Source: Membranipora membranacea
Taxonomy: Eukaryota; Bryozoa; Gymnolaemata; Cheilostomatida; Membraniporidae
NCBI GenBank assembly: GCA_914767715.1
Contig: OU612065.1
Span: 14,260,001-14,324,000, forward strand
Direction: 5' to 3'
DNA: 64,000 nt
Below are positions 36,822 to 49,008 of this stretch, one piece after another. Position 1 is the stretch's first letter. Every line of letters starts with the position of its first letter. The translations under genes were made by a program, and so were the position numbers. The notes beneath the pieces were generated by a model. That model was not told the origin of the DNA and did no database searches. It was given only the letters and a program-made list of their open reading frames with translations.

Positions 36822-37229
36822 CAATTTCTTCATAATTTCAAAGGTGTTCAATATTGAATTGCTTTCTTGTCCCAGTTTAGTCATCTTGTGTTTTTAAAGC
36901 TATCCCTTATTTATCCATTCATTCTTGGGAAAAAAACTCACCAGACTTCCTCGTCACCAGACTGAATAGCCAATATATAAAATACCCCATCATGACAAAT
37001 CATGGAACAATTAAACATAGCTAAAATGAAAATTGCGAGGGTCTCTCTCCCTCACCCATTGACAAACTATATACATTCTGAGTGAGTGATAAGGGAACAA
37101 ATTTGTCTACTTGAAAGACCAAACGAGCGATATTTGAATGAGTGCATCACACAGTCGCACTCTGATTGAAAGACCCCTGACTGACTGAGTTGGTCCATTG
37201 ACAATGCTCCTATTTTATTCATATTACAG

Positions 37230-38298
37230 ATAATGCTACAAGAACTAGCTGTTAAGTGTGCAGCTGCTGGAGATAAGGAAGCTACATTTATCAAAGGTAC
37301 TGAAGGGGCCATGTCTCGCTTGAAGAGAGCTGCTATGTCTCCAATATTGATTGGTGATAAACAGGTGAGAAATAACTGACTTTTAATATAAATGACTTAA
37401 CATTGACCAGCTTGTTACAATATAAATCTTTGGCCTCAACATGATCAACACCACTGAATTATAAATTTGAAGTTATCCTGACATGCTCAAAGGGCACATA
37501 ACACCTAATATGTTAAGAAAAATGACCTCTACTACTTTCTGTTTTGGTTCTCTCTTATCAAATATTTAAAGTTGCAAATTTCATGTTGATGTGTCTTTTA
37601 TTATCAGGATGACAAATTTACGAAAGTAGTGCTCCGATGTGCACGAGCTGGAATAGTGGGAGCCAACAGGAAATTTGCTCTAGAGGATTGGTTTTGGTTC
37701 AAGTACTTGCCTAAGGTAAGCATACCAGCACTTCAAAAGGGTGTTCTAGTGATCAGACATACAAATAAGGGAGTATGTAACATTGAAATATCCATTATCA
37801 TCGGCAAACAAATATGATGTCCAACCACGTATAGAGCCCTCAAATACGTATCAAATCAAAGAGTTGGAGGTTTTAACTCTAACTCTATGATCAAACACAA
37901 TCTGAATGACAAGAGAGTAATGAGAAACTTGTTTTGTCAACTGGAATTAAGGTAACCTGTTTCATTTCAATCATCCTAGCTGCAAGGCACATTACTGACT
38001 TTTACAGTTGTACTTACATTGGCAAGATGATTGAATCCATAAGGTTTTGAAGTTTTAGCTCTAAAGTCATTCTCCAATGTGTATAAGAATAATTATTACA
38101 ATGTTCAGCTTCCATCTTTTCTGGTCTGGACCTGGTTGGTAAACATCAAAATACACTTGCCTTGCTGAATTAACCTTTGATTTTATTGTTTTCTAGGTTA
38201 TTATCAATGGCATTCAACTAGTTGACAAAGTATCTCCTGGGGAAGCTGAAGAAGCATACCGAAGAAACCTAAACGAAGTGTTGTCCATCTCATTGTGA
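37230..38298 (+). CDS. Unrecognised small spliced protein
   Basis: Three exons in phase 0 (37230-37364, 37608-37715 and 38197-38298, TGA) have good GT-AG borders and natural composition. If translation starts at the ATG at 37233, the product is about 113 residues, beginning MLQELAVKCAAAGDKEATF. It is rich in Ala, Lys and Arg, with an aromatic core ALEDWFWFKYLP and a C-terminal acidic/basic helix (SPGEAEEAYRRNLNEV). No signal peptide, membrane segment or known motif is seen. It could also be the 3' end of a longer gene that includes the exons at 35613-36821 through alternative splicing, since that unit ends in a stop only 400 bp upstream. I do not recognise a family. Confidence 0.5.
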
Positions 38299-38360
38299 GA
38301 CGTATCATACAAACTTGCATACCTTACAATCATTCACTTTCCTATAAATGTCCAAAGACA

Positions 38361-38815
38361 AACCTACAAACCTGTTGTTTATTTCAATTTTATAATCCAT
38401 GACTTTTATGCCTTCTATGCAGTATTTTTCGTATAAACTTTTATTCTCAAAAGCAAACCTACAAACCTGATGTTTATTTCAATTTTATAATCCATGACTA
38501 TTATGCCTTCTATGCAGTATTTTTCGTATAAACTTTTATTCTCAAAAGCAAACCTACAAACCTGTAGTTTATTTCAATTTTATAATCCATGACTTTTATG
38601 CCTTCTATGCAGTATTTTTACATGAACTTTTATTCTCAAAAGCAAACCTACAAACCTGTTGTTTATTTCAATTTTATAATCCATGACTTTTATGCCTTCT
38701 ATGCAGTATTTTTACATAAACTTTTATTCTCAAAAGCAAACCTACAAACCTGTTGTTTATTTCAATTTTGTAATCCATGACTTCTGTGCCTTCTATGCTT
38801 TTTATTTCAGTATTA
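38361..38815. repeat. 95-bp tandem repeat, about five copies
   Basis: Copies begin with AACCTACAAACCTG at 38361, 38456, 38551, 38645 and 38739 (periods of 95, 95, 94 and 94). The unit continues TTTATTTCAATTTTATAATCC and ends TTATTCTCAAAAGCA. Differences between copies are few point changes and 1-bp indels, so the array is young. It lies directly after the stop codon of the preceding gene and may be part of its 3' UTR. Confidence 0.92.
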
Positions 38816-39139
38816 TTTTTACATGTAAGAAGGTTATCGGTATATCTTCAATAATATATTAGTTGAACATCACTTAATTAGTCACACACAGATATTCGAA
38901 TATCTTCAGGACTTGAGTGTACAAGATCCTAGTATCGTAACAAAATCGACATCATAAAGAGTTATCCACTCTCAGATCAGTGAAATCAGATCTATGTTGT
39001 AGCGTGAGAAAACAAGGAATTGATCTTTGCATTCTACTCATTGGTTTCAAACACTACTGAGTTGTTTCTATATAAAAATATATGTACTAACATGGTTAAG
39101 TGCAGTTGGTCAACCAGACCTTGAGCAATGCATTTGCTT

Positions 39140-40900
39140 GTGAATTGACAAGCAAATCCAGTCAAATAGACTAAATTTTCAAATCTATGTTTTTCAATCC
39201 TACATAGTATGACATAGATTTGGTTGTAGGTCAGAGAGTGAACTCATGAAAATATTGTTGGCGTCCCTCGTCTGTTTCATATATATATACCATCTACCGT
39301 TTATGATTCAATTACTATTCATGGCACATTCCATTCTCGCTGTTGACACTAGTTGCAATCATTAAAATGCTTTGGTTAGACACACTACATCATTTTGTAC
39401 ACATGCATAAGAATTAATACGATAAAGATTTTTTAGTAACACTGCCCGTTCATCATTGCAAAAAAGCAAGCCAAGTAGACTAAGTCCTCAAATCTATGTA
39501 ACATAGCACTACGTAGGATGACATAGATTTGGTTGTTTTGTTCAAAGAGGGGACAACTCGCTCATAAAAAAATTGATTTGACGCTTCGCGTCTGTATTAA
39601 TCGGGGACCAACTTTCTGTATTAATCAAGAACTACAACCTTTTGAATGAATGTAAACCTCAATGTATTGCTGTAAAATTAATGTTTTATGTACCATTGAG
39701 GTATTGTATCAGTTTCCCTTACAGCCCACGACACTCCGTATCCTTCTCGATGACACCAGTTGGAAACCCCCCAAAACTATCAGCTTGACTCACGACGCAT
39801 ACATAAGAATTAATACAATTAATTGCTGTTAATCACATATTCAGACCGTGTTCAATATGTCTGATATGTCTGATACCGTTGTTTGCTTTATCTGAAGAAA
39901 AAGCAAGCCAAGTAGACTAAGTCATCAAATCTATGTAAAATAACACAACATAGAATGACATAGATTTGGGTGTTTTGTTCAAAGAGGGGACAACTCACTC
40001 ATAAAAAAATGATTTGGCGCTTCTCGTCTGTATCAATCAGGGACTAACTCCTTATATTAATCAAGCACTACAACCTTTTGAATGAATGTAAACCTCAATG
40101 TATTGCTGTAAAATTAATGTTTTATGTACCATTGAGGTATTGTATCAGTTTCCCTTACAACCCGCGACACTCCGTATCCTCCTCGATGACACCAGTTGGA
40201 AACCCTCAAACCCCTGAGCTTGACTCACGACGCATACATAAGAACTAATACAATTAATTGCTGTCAATAACATATTCAGACCGTGTTCAATATCTTTGAT
40301 ATGTTTGATACCGCTGTTCACTTTATCTGGAGAAAAAGCAAGCCAAGTAGACTAAGTCATCAATTCTATGTAAAATAACACAACGTAGGATAACATAGAT
40401 TTGGGTGTTTTGTTCAAAGAGGGGACAACTCACTCATAAAAAAAAACGATTTGGCGCCTCTCGTCTGTATCAGGGAAAACTCTCTGTATTAATCAAGCAC
40501 TACAAGCTTTCGAATGAATGTAAACCTCAATGTATTGCTGTAAAAATAGTTTATATGTGCCATTTAGGCATTTGGTCAGTTGCCCTCGCAGCCCGCGACA
40601 CCCCCTATCCTCCTTGATAGTGAGACCAATGAACTAGTTCATTGGTGAGACAAGCTGGAAACCCCCAAACCCCTGAGCTTGACTTACTACATATACATAA
40701 GAATTAATAGAATTCATTGCAGTAAATCACATATTCAGACTGTGTTTGATACTGCGGTTCGTTCGTCGGAGAAAAAAGCAAGTCCCCAAATCTATGTAAA
40801 ATAGCACAACTTGGATGACATAGATTTGGTTGTTTTGATGAGAGAGGGGACAACTCACTCAACATATTGAATGAGTCCCTGGGCTGTTTCAATCAAGATT
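39140..40900. repeat. About 437-bp satellite-like tandem array with conserved inverted repeat
   Basis: Units start with AAAAAGCAAGCCAAGTAGAC at 39461, 39898 and 40333, and with a shortened form at 40773 (periods 437, 435, 440). A divergent partial copy lies at about 39140-39300. Every unit holds CAAATCTATGT and its inverse ACATAGATTTG about 21 bases apart (39489-39499 and 39521-39531 in the first), followed by GGGGACAACTC. A second hairpin, ACCTCAATG...CATTGAGGT, also occurs in each full unit. No open frame is conserved. Confidence 0.88.
40626..40645. repeat. 20-bp perfect palindrome inside satellite unit
   Basis: CCAATGAACTAGTTCATTGG is a perfect palindrome present only in the third satellite unit, so it was inserted after that unit formed. 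It shares CCAATGAACTA with the hairpin at 7271. Confidence 0.85.
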
Positions 40901-41386
40901 TAGAACCTTTTGAACCAAGGTTAGCTTTCAAACTTAATACCAAGTGCAAATGCAAACTCCTCTGATATTTAAATCACCTGTACCTGGTTCAATACATTAT
41001 ATGTTTTATTAGTGGTAGTTGTGTACTCTTTCCCACGCCGGCCAATTCTATGTCATCTACTTGAAATCTATGTTTGTTATGATCACGTGTCCAAAATATT
41101 GACCTAATTCGCGAATTCTTTTGAAAATAGCATTCACCCAAAATCTCAATAACAAATTTCTGCTCACTGTAGTCCAGTCTTCAGTTTGATATGCTGTAAA
41201 CTAAGGTTCGCCAGTGATTATAAATACTTTGCCTATATGCATACAGCTTTGGACTGTGTTGTAGTTGTAGCAACCGCTCCGTTTACACTCAAAGACCAAA
41301 CCATCTTTATGAGATTCAGAACAACAAGAGGAAGTCGACTTAATGTTACGCTCCAATCTCTGGTAGATGACATAAACAAACCAAAA

Positions 41387-44300
41387 ATGTCCAACTTTCA
41401 GAAGGTCTGTGTTTTCACAGCCTTTCTGCTCATTTCAGTGGATGGAGCAGCCTTAATTGGCCTAAACTATACAGGAAATGGGACAGAAAATGCTACTGAC
41501 TATGTGAACCAACCAGCCTGTGACAAAGTGTGTTGACTGATAAGTTTTCAGTGGTTTTGTTTCAGTTATGAATTTTCAATTAAATATAAATACAATAGAA
41601 TAGATAGTAGACTACATTTTAATTTTTTTATGTATGTCATATGCCCGCTGAAGTTTGTGCATGTCTTGAGACTACTGGACTTGCACAAACTGCCGAATTA
41701 GGATGGTAGAATTTATATATATATAATCATGTTTGTTCTGTTTTTTTTAATTAATTAATTATTATTATTCATAATCTTATTTATTATAGACTATCCATAA
41801 TAATAAATGATGATAAATAGGTCATAATTAATATACATTGTTATATGTTTTACTCTTGCTATGTCTTCCATTCTTGGGCATGGTGTCTGTTTCATTCGCT
41901 AACCATTATAGACTATGGGTTCCAGGGAAACTTCCAGCCAAATTAAAAACTATATTTTATGACTACCAACTGAATTAGTATATTTTTTTGTTACACAGAC
42001 ACCATCCCAATCTGCATGTGAGACGGGAAGTCGAATGTACAGAATTCTATCGTATGATGTCGACGCCTCGGAGGTGCTGGATGAGTGCAAAGCTGGTAAG
42101 TGTGAACTCTGAATTATGGCTTTCGTACAGACCTGAGCTTTACTATTATCGAAAATCTATGTAAACCCCGTGTGAGTTTGTCAGGCTATGGGGTACTCAT
42201 GAATATCCTTTAGCCTTTGTTGTACTATGATGTTGGATGTGTCTGTAATTGATGAAGATTGTGATATAATCTGAAAGACTCTTGCTTCACCTGATGAGCG
42301 TTTGAATAATATTTCACATTTTTCAAACTGGAAACTGAGAAGATTATAGACATATTGACCAGTCTTTCTAAGAATTGTTTGTGTGTCCATGTCCCCAAAC
42401 TAAAAACCAAGCTTGTCAAGAGAGGCTAGCCTAGGCTCTACATGCTTAGTATCAATAAGGGAAACTCAGCCTCATTGTACTATAGTTCCTATAAAGAATT
42501 ATAGTCAATCTTTTCTTTTTAGCATGTAACGAGTCTTACCACACAGCCTACACAGACTTCACATCTTGTAAAGTTGGCTGTGCTAATCAAGTCTCTGCTG
42601 TAGCTGCAACACAAAACCAGGTAAAATTCTATATATTATGATCCCGGGTCAACTGCAGAGGTATATGTGGGCAATAAATAATTCCATTACTCATTGTTGC
42701 TAAGCAAGTAACGTGAGATCATCTGGCTTATACAGCCTCTGCCGAGATTTATGGAATTGTAAACCTGGTAAGGCCCGGAGGAACTGTTTTGTTGAAGTCC
42801 AGATCCTTGAAAAAGTTTTCTTTTTTTAATATGTCCGGCTGCAACAAATTTTTGTTTGAAGCGATGCCATTTCTTATGCAAGCAAATCAACTCAAACACA
42901 AACACAGCGATACTGTCATTATTTCAATGCATTTGCAAGACAGTAGCTAGGAAGAGATACCATGGATTGTTTATTGTAAATCATCACATTTCTAAATTAC
43001 ATTCAGCCTGTAGCGACCGTACTATAACTGAACAATACTTCTCACCCTTGAACTTTATATATGGTCTGATATTTCAGCTGTGGGACTATGAGAGCAGGAG
43101 TAATTCATTTATTAATCAGATTCAGATGCAACAGCTGATGTCCCACTGGATGTTCGAGATGATAGCTGGATTCGACCTGTTCAATGATTGGTACGATGAC
43201 TCGGCTTACAGCCCTAGGCCTGACAGCGGTATCTCTACTTACGTAGTTGTCGAGCAAAGTAATAATCAGCTCCGAATCAGCAGTTATAGAGTAAGAGAAC
43301 CTACCCAGCAGTCTACCCAGCGCTACGGCCTATCCCAAAGTGAGTAGATTTAGATAGAGCTAAGGCTTATCCCAAAGTGAGTAGATTTATATAGCACTAT
43401 TGCCTACCCCAAAAATAATGTTTTTCTAATCATCAGCTGTGCCATTGATTGAAAAATATCTTATTTATTTTTGGTCAGTGCAAAACAACTGTGTGAGTAT
43501 ATAGCTGCACAGCATCATTTCACTAATGAACAACACAATATCTATACAATATGTTCACTTTTAATTGCTTTCACTGGTATTGCAGTGCCTCCTGATACTC
43601 GTGAAAGCTTGTCTATTATAACTAACTATTCAGAAACTTGTTATTATAGATTCACACACAATATTATGTTATAGAGTCCCTGAATCCATACGCTGACTCT
43701 GATGATGATGACTTTGCGCCGTGCTACTCTATGACTGGCTACTCGAGATTGGTTCTGAGTTTTCTCCTCCTCATATCAGCCCTGTTTCTGGTATGGCTGA
43801 CATGTAGCACAGTCAGTACCAGTCCCAAACACAGAGTACAAGGCGGCGACAAGACTGAACAGGTGTGGCTTTGTTATGCACTGTAGCATCATGTAAATCT
43901 ATATTGTCTGTCACTTCCTGATTGGTGATGGTCTCCAATAAAATAACATGGCATCCATGTTAACAGATGGCATCCATAAAATAACATGGAGTTGAGTCAT
44001 CATAACGATACATCCAATAGGAGTGCTTTGTCATGTCTTATGTAATACAGTGATAGGTCAGTGGACAAATAGGAATGCCAGCGTTGCCTGCGTCCTACTT
44101 TGCACACGATTTATCCATTACCAATAGTCACTAATGGCTAGTTGTGCAATCTGTTTTGATATCTATAATATCTGAATAGTACCCTTGCTCCTGTTATTGT
44201 AAATATCCATTATATTCTGTGTGCAAGCATTACTTTCCAAACCAGGATAAAACTGACTGTATATTTAGTATTTCAGATCTCTTCGATTAAATCAGCATCA

Positions 44301-44445
44301 TTTTGTCGATCACGATTGATTGCAGGAACCTGTGAAGGAAGACGAGAAGTTGTCACTGAAAATGCTGATGGCGTATCATCCTAATGGCCCTGTTCCTGTA
44401 CACAGCTATCGTATGGATGAGGATGAGAAAATGCTACTTGCATAA
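41387..44445 (+). CDS. TMEM59: TMEM59-like type I membrane protein
   Basis: TMEM59 is a Golgi/endosomal type I membrane protein that affects glycoprotein traffic and, in vertebrates, recruits ATG16L1 to drive LC3 labelling of endosomes. Exons are 41387-41527, 41999-42095, 42523-42620, 43078-43339, 43675-43862 and 44326-44445 (TAA), phase-consistent, about 301 residues. A signal peptide (FQKVCVFTAFLLISVDGAA) is followed by N-glycosylation sites (NYT, NGT, NAT), a Cys-rich lumenal region matching the family (ACNESYHTAYTDFTSCKVGC), the block LMSHWMFEMIAGFDLFNDWYDD with TYVVVEQSNNQLRI, and one membrane span (LVLSFLLLISALFLVWL). The cytoplasmic tail of about 60 residues is charged; I could not confirm the ATG16L1-binding motif in it. 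The donor of exon 1 (AAA|GTGTGT) is weak. An AATAAA lies at 44597-44602. It converges on SLX1. Confidence 0.85.
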
Positions 44446-45149
44446 TTACACGCCTTGTTGTTTTATTTTTTATAGCCTCAAATCCACTATACAATGCTTT
44501 CTGTTTCTATTTTCTTGATGTTTATTTATGTAACAGATTGCTCCACATATCTATTGCATTGCACTTGATACCGAGACAAAATGACTGTTCTAAGAGAATA
44601 AAACCAGAGTAAGACTCTCTTCTGTTTTAACTGCATTCCATTCAATATTAGACTCGTCATGTTTTTGTTATCTCTCTCTCTCTCTCTGTCGATCATGTTA
44701 ACATATAAGTTGTCTTGTGAGCTATGCTTCTTCGACTACCACAAATATATTTTAGTAACCAACTTCATAAAAAATAGATGATAATAAATGTACTAACAAA
44801 AAAAGACAAGTATTATCTGTGCGGAGTTTGATCAAATCCACTGCTTTGAATTTGTGCAATATTGCGAAAAGAAAGAAAGTGTGCCAATATCACATTCATT
44901 GATGGCTAAGGTTCTCTGAACGAACTGATTTAAACCTAGTTGTCACAGTGAAAATAGTATCAAAGTCAATCAGCAGCAAGATACATAGTGTGGTCTTAAA
45001 AAGACAGATAAAATAGGATGATAACTATAAAGCTGAATCCATCTTTGGAATTACCACTGTGGGAAATTATGGCTCGTTTAGCAGAGAGTAGGAATAGATT
45101 GAAATCATCAAAAATGTACAATTACCTATTTACAAGCCCTATGTACTAG

Positions 45150-45215
45150 CCTGGGTAGGCTGTCGGGGGTGGGTGGCCTGGGTAGGCTGTCGGGGGTGGG
45201 TGGCCTGCCCAGGCT
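45150..45215. repeat. Two 27-bp GC-rich tandem copies inside a hairpin
   Basis: CCTGGGTAGGCTGTCGGGGG plus TGGGTGG is repeated at 45150-45176 and 45177-45203. The outer TAGCCTGGGTAGGC and GCCTGCCCAGGCTA are complementary with one mismatch. CTGGGTAGGCT followed by GGGGTG recurs near 53131. Confidence 0.8.
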
Positions 45216-45245
45216 ACCTATGTACACTCCATATAAATTCACAGT

Positions 45246-47439
45246 TTATGATGGCTGAGTTGGATTTTGTGTGAGTGCTTCACTCCAATGGTCATCAGAT
45301 TCCTCTTCAAACACATCTGTAATCACCTCCTGCGATACAAAAATAATTAATGAAAAAAAAATGACGCTCTACATGAGTATATAGCAGCAACTGACCAAAC
45401 CCTTGGAGGATTTAGCTGTAAATGGATAGTATCAGACCACCCTGGTCATGTGATACTGGTCATGTGATACTGGTCATGTGATACTGGTCATGTGATACTG
45501 GTCATGTGATACGTTCTTGCGTGTATATTTTTGATCAATAGAGCATGAATTAATTCATGTATCAAGCATCTTCTGAGGTAATTTGGAGTAATCACCCAAG
45601 GTTAAAATCTATAATTAGGGTTGGGAACATGTCAGGAACTCTGGTAGACTGACAGTCACAGATTTCTTTTATGCTAAAAGTGATATGTCGATATCAGGTA
45701 GGAGACTGGATCTTGAATGAGTAGACACAGGTCTTCTTGAATTTGGCTATATTGTTGGAACCTGATCGGTTCGTAATGCTTACCTGGGTGCTTTGATAGC
45801 ATCCTTGTTTTTGTCTGATGAGATCCCCCCAGAGCATGTTAGTTCCACAAAGTACGCAATCTCCAGATATAGGTAACAACATGGGCTCTTCACATTTCTC
45901 AGCAGCTAGAAAGTTTTCAGCCAGGCAGATGATGTGACTTTTCATCGCGCATGAGGTAGATAGGCAGATCAACAGCTCACTTGACTGAAAATAGCAACAA
46001 TAGAAAATACGCTCGTAATTACACTCTCAATAAAAAAAGTGGAGCAACTTCAGATATATCCATGATTTTCTCCTCACCTCACACTCCCTGCCCTCACAAA
46101 AGCCTGTTTTCAATTGTTATTGGTAGCATTCCATCATGAACCAGTCACCTTGTTTGGGGGATGGTTCATGATAGAAACATTGTTTTTGAAAAAAAAATCA
46201 GCTAATACGTGGTTTCAAAAGACTCATGAATCCGTTGACCAATTCGTTCCAGTTTATTACACAGAGGTCAGCTGAACCCTTATTTTCACAAGGAAGCTCT
46301 GCTAAAAATCTAGCTGATGATTTATGTAAGCTGCAGTTTTACATACTCGGATTTGTTGGTCGCACACAGAGCAGTTTGGCAGCTCAATCGATGATTCCAT
46401 ATCTGCACATTGAGACGCCTCACCCTTTTTCTGTTTAGTTTTTGATTGAGCTTTCTTTGTGCTTTTTACAGGTCCATAAGCGATAGGCATATGATTGGGA
46501 GGTTGCAGGTTGGTATCGAACTCTTTGACAAAATCCTGATTGAGCCATCTGTATGTCAAAAAGAAATCAAAAAAATATCACATGGACTCTGGGGGTAGGG
46601 ATGTAAGACACACCTTGAATATTATACATGATTTAATATTCATACTAAACTACATTTATTCGAAAATAGGTATAGTTAGGTTTTTCTGAGAAATTGTAAC
46701 AAACCGTATGGTGAGAGGAAGACGGTTCCATGGCCCAGCCCTCAGCATCTCACCGACAATAGCAAACTTGTGTTTGAAACCTTTGAGCCGCTTGTGCTTC
46801 TCGCAAGCATCTTTTAGTTTTAGTGACTTATTAGGGTTCTGCCAAGCCCACTCAAACTAGAATTCAAATGATGTGAGATAAAGCAAAATTGGATATCACT
46901 ATGACTTGGTACAACTGCAACATATCACTTTGCACATGTTACAATGTTGCATATGTATCAATTCTAGAGAATTGAACAATATTTCCTTGTCACAATATTT
47001 CTTATTATATAGGAATTTTAGGCACCTGCTTGATCTATGCTAATAACAAAAAATAGTAATTAGTGGTAATTAATGGGAAAATAGAATCTACAAAGCTTTT
47101 TCCCTCTAAGGCATAATGTTGGTCAGGAAAAAGTGAATCCAAAAGCCATATTTTAGTAAGAAATAATGTTCTTTTAGGTATAACGCTTGAGGTGGAAGGT
47201 ATCAAGCAACTTACCTGTAATGCGGAGACCATATTTGGAAAGCCATGGATGATGAGCACCATATCCCATGGTCCCTTTCCGGATGTTCTCCATGCACCGC
47301 CTTTATGCTTTCCGATATTGTGCTGGTTTATTCTTCGATTTGGGTCGACAGTGAATCCTATGTAAGTCCATCCTTTGTATTTCGGATTTGCAGAAACAAG
47401 TAAGTAGCAACCATAGAACTTCTCAATTTCTACCACCAT
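45246..47439 (-). CDS. SLX1: Structure-specific endonuclease subunit SLX1
   Basis: SLX1 is the GIY-YIG nuclease that works with SLX4 to cut branched DNA such as Holliday junctions. Minus-strand exons are 47439-47215, 46856-46705, 46548-46347, 45984-45784 and 45329-45246 (TAA), all in phase, about 287 residues (human 275). The GIY-YIG domain is at residues 1-90: [34 protein letters not shown] with the catalytic-type Arg, [16 protein letters not shown], then FEWAWQNP. The family block [11 protein letters not shown] follows, and HMPIAYGP. The C-terminal part is the zinc-binding SLX4-interaction domain (CSVCDQQI...[10 protein letters not shown]...[16 protein letters not shown]). The ATG is the first in the exon, directly before the conserved FYG. 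The last exon is acidic ([15 protein letters not shown]), like the vertebrate tail. Confidence 0.94.
45442..45511. repeat. 14-bp minisatellite, five perfect copies, in SLX1 intron
   Basis: CTGGTCATGTGATA is repeated five times without a change, 45442-45511, in the intron between the last two SLX1 exons. The perfect identity suggests recent slippage and likely length polymorphism. Confidence 0.93.
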
Positions 47440-49008
47440 ACTCAGTTCATCTTGAATGTATTGCTGTTATCTGGAGTATTTAATATGATTATGTGTGTGC
47501 AGTTAGTCCATTCCTGTATGTACTGTATCGATACCATGAGCAGTGGACTCACCCGAGAAGTGTTGGTACTCATATTAATGGTAGTGGTTTTGGGACACAA
47601 ACGGAAGCAAGTGAGATATTGTGATTGATAATGGTATACCACCCTCCCTTGCAGCTATTGAGCCCTAAAACTCACATGGTGTGATACTATATAATTGGAG
47701 TTGAGTCCCTTGCCTCCATATACCTTGGGGTATTTCAATGAAAAATTGCCCATATAACTATCTGAGCTGAGTAAGCGATACATGCTAGGGGTCTTGTTCC
47801 CAATTTTTTTACTCATCGATGAAATTAAATACATTCTGAGAGAACAGATTAGTGGAATTAAAAGACGGAAAGAGAGAGGAATTTGAGTGAAGTGATAATG
47901 GTATTTGGTTCAAAAAGCACCTCTCACTCTCACTGAAAGACCCTAAAAATAACTCGGACGTCATGAGGACCGAAATGGTTTCAGTCTACCATATCCTGAA
48001 AAGCAGCCTGATAAGCACAAATCATAATTGTCAATAAAATCTCGCGGAAGAGCACAAAATACCAAAAACGAGACTAGATGATGATGATGTTGAACAAAAC
48101 CTCAGACAAATGTGCAGTCTTTCAACTCGAATGAGCTGGGTGTTTTGAACCAGGTTATCACAATCACTTTGCTCAAGATCTTCTTGTGTTTGTTCACTAA
48201 GAATGTATTATGTTTCATCAATTAGTGAGCGATTTGGGTGAAGCATGTGATGATTAGACTGAGTAAGGACTATCGTGGCCAATGTGTTGGCTATGAGGCA
48301 AATCATTGGCTAGGATTATTCCTTTCATGCGCAATTTGACTCGCAGGTAAGTATTTCAAATTTTTACAAGGTGCAATAGCAAAGTAAATGTAAGTATTGC
48401 CACTTGCACACACTAACTTGAACGAGCTTGGGTTACACGTGAAACAAAGGGAGGGCGAGGCAAGCAATCATAGACTCCCTTCTTGCTGTTGTGCTAGCTC
48501 TACGACTTGTGATTGACATATGTATTGCCCAATGTGCAAAATTTGAGATGTGTTATAGGGGTGAGGTAGTCTGGGCAGTGAACTAAACCTCCAGGAAGAA
48601 CAACTCATAGTTAAGCTGGCTGCTGATTGGCTAATTCCGAAAAATTGAAAAATGATGTGCATGCATAAATAATGGTCACTTGAAATTAGAGTGATCAGTA
48701 AAAAATGGAATTGCAATCATTAGGAGTAATTGTTTATGATGAAACATGGTTATGAGGGATAACAGGACTCATACCTTCAACTGCCTGTCCAACATTCCAT
48801 GATTTAGAGTCAGATGATACATTCCTCAGCATATCTTGCTTGTATATGCTGATTTTAATGGGTTTTCATCATTTTACAATCAAAATGTGAATGCTCAATG
48901 TATTTACCTGCAAGGTATATGTTCTTTGCAATATAGCCCATAGCCCCATGTTTTTGGATTGATCAATTATGGGTTCTTTACCACAGAGCTCCCACTTTCG
49001 GGACCACT
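47440..49008. other. Spacer between SLX1 and retrotransposon
   Basis: The left side should contain the SLX1 promoter. TACCACCCTCCCTTGCAG near 47638 resembles the CAGGGAGGGT palindrome family. TGAACTAAACCTCCAGGAAG within 48579-48605 is repeated in inverted orientation at 53100-53126. The 5' UTR of the downstream retrotransposon may begin in this stretch. No host gene is seen. Confidence 0.45.

Noticed and set aside
42856-43347. Long plus-strand open frame of 163 codons
   Set aside because: Only its part from 43078 is coding (TMEM59 exon 4); the first part is intron running through an acceptor.
45442-45511. CRISPR-like array
   Set aside because: The 14-bp units are directly adjacent with no spacers; it is a minisatellite in a eukaryotic intron.
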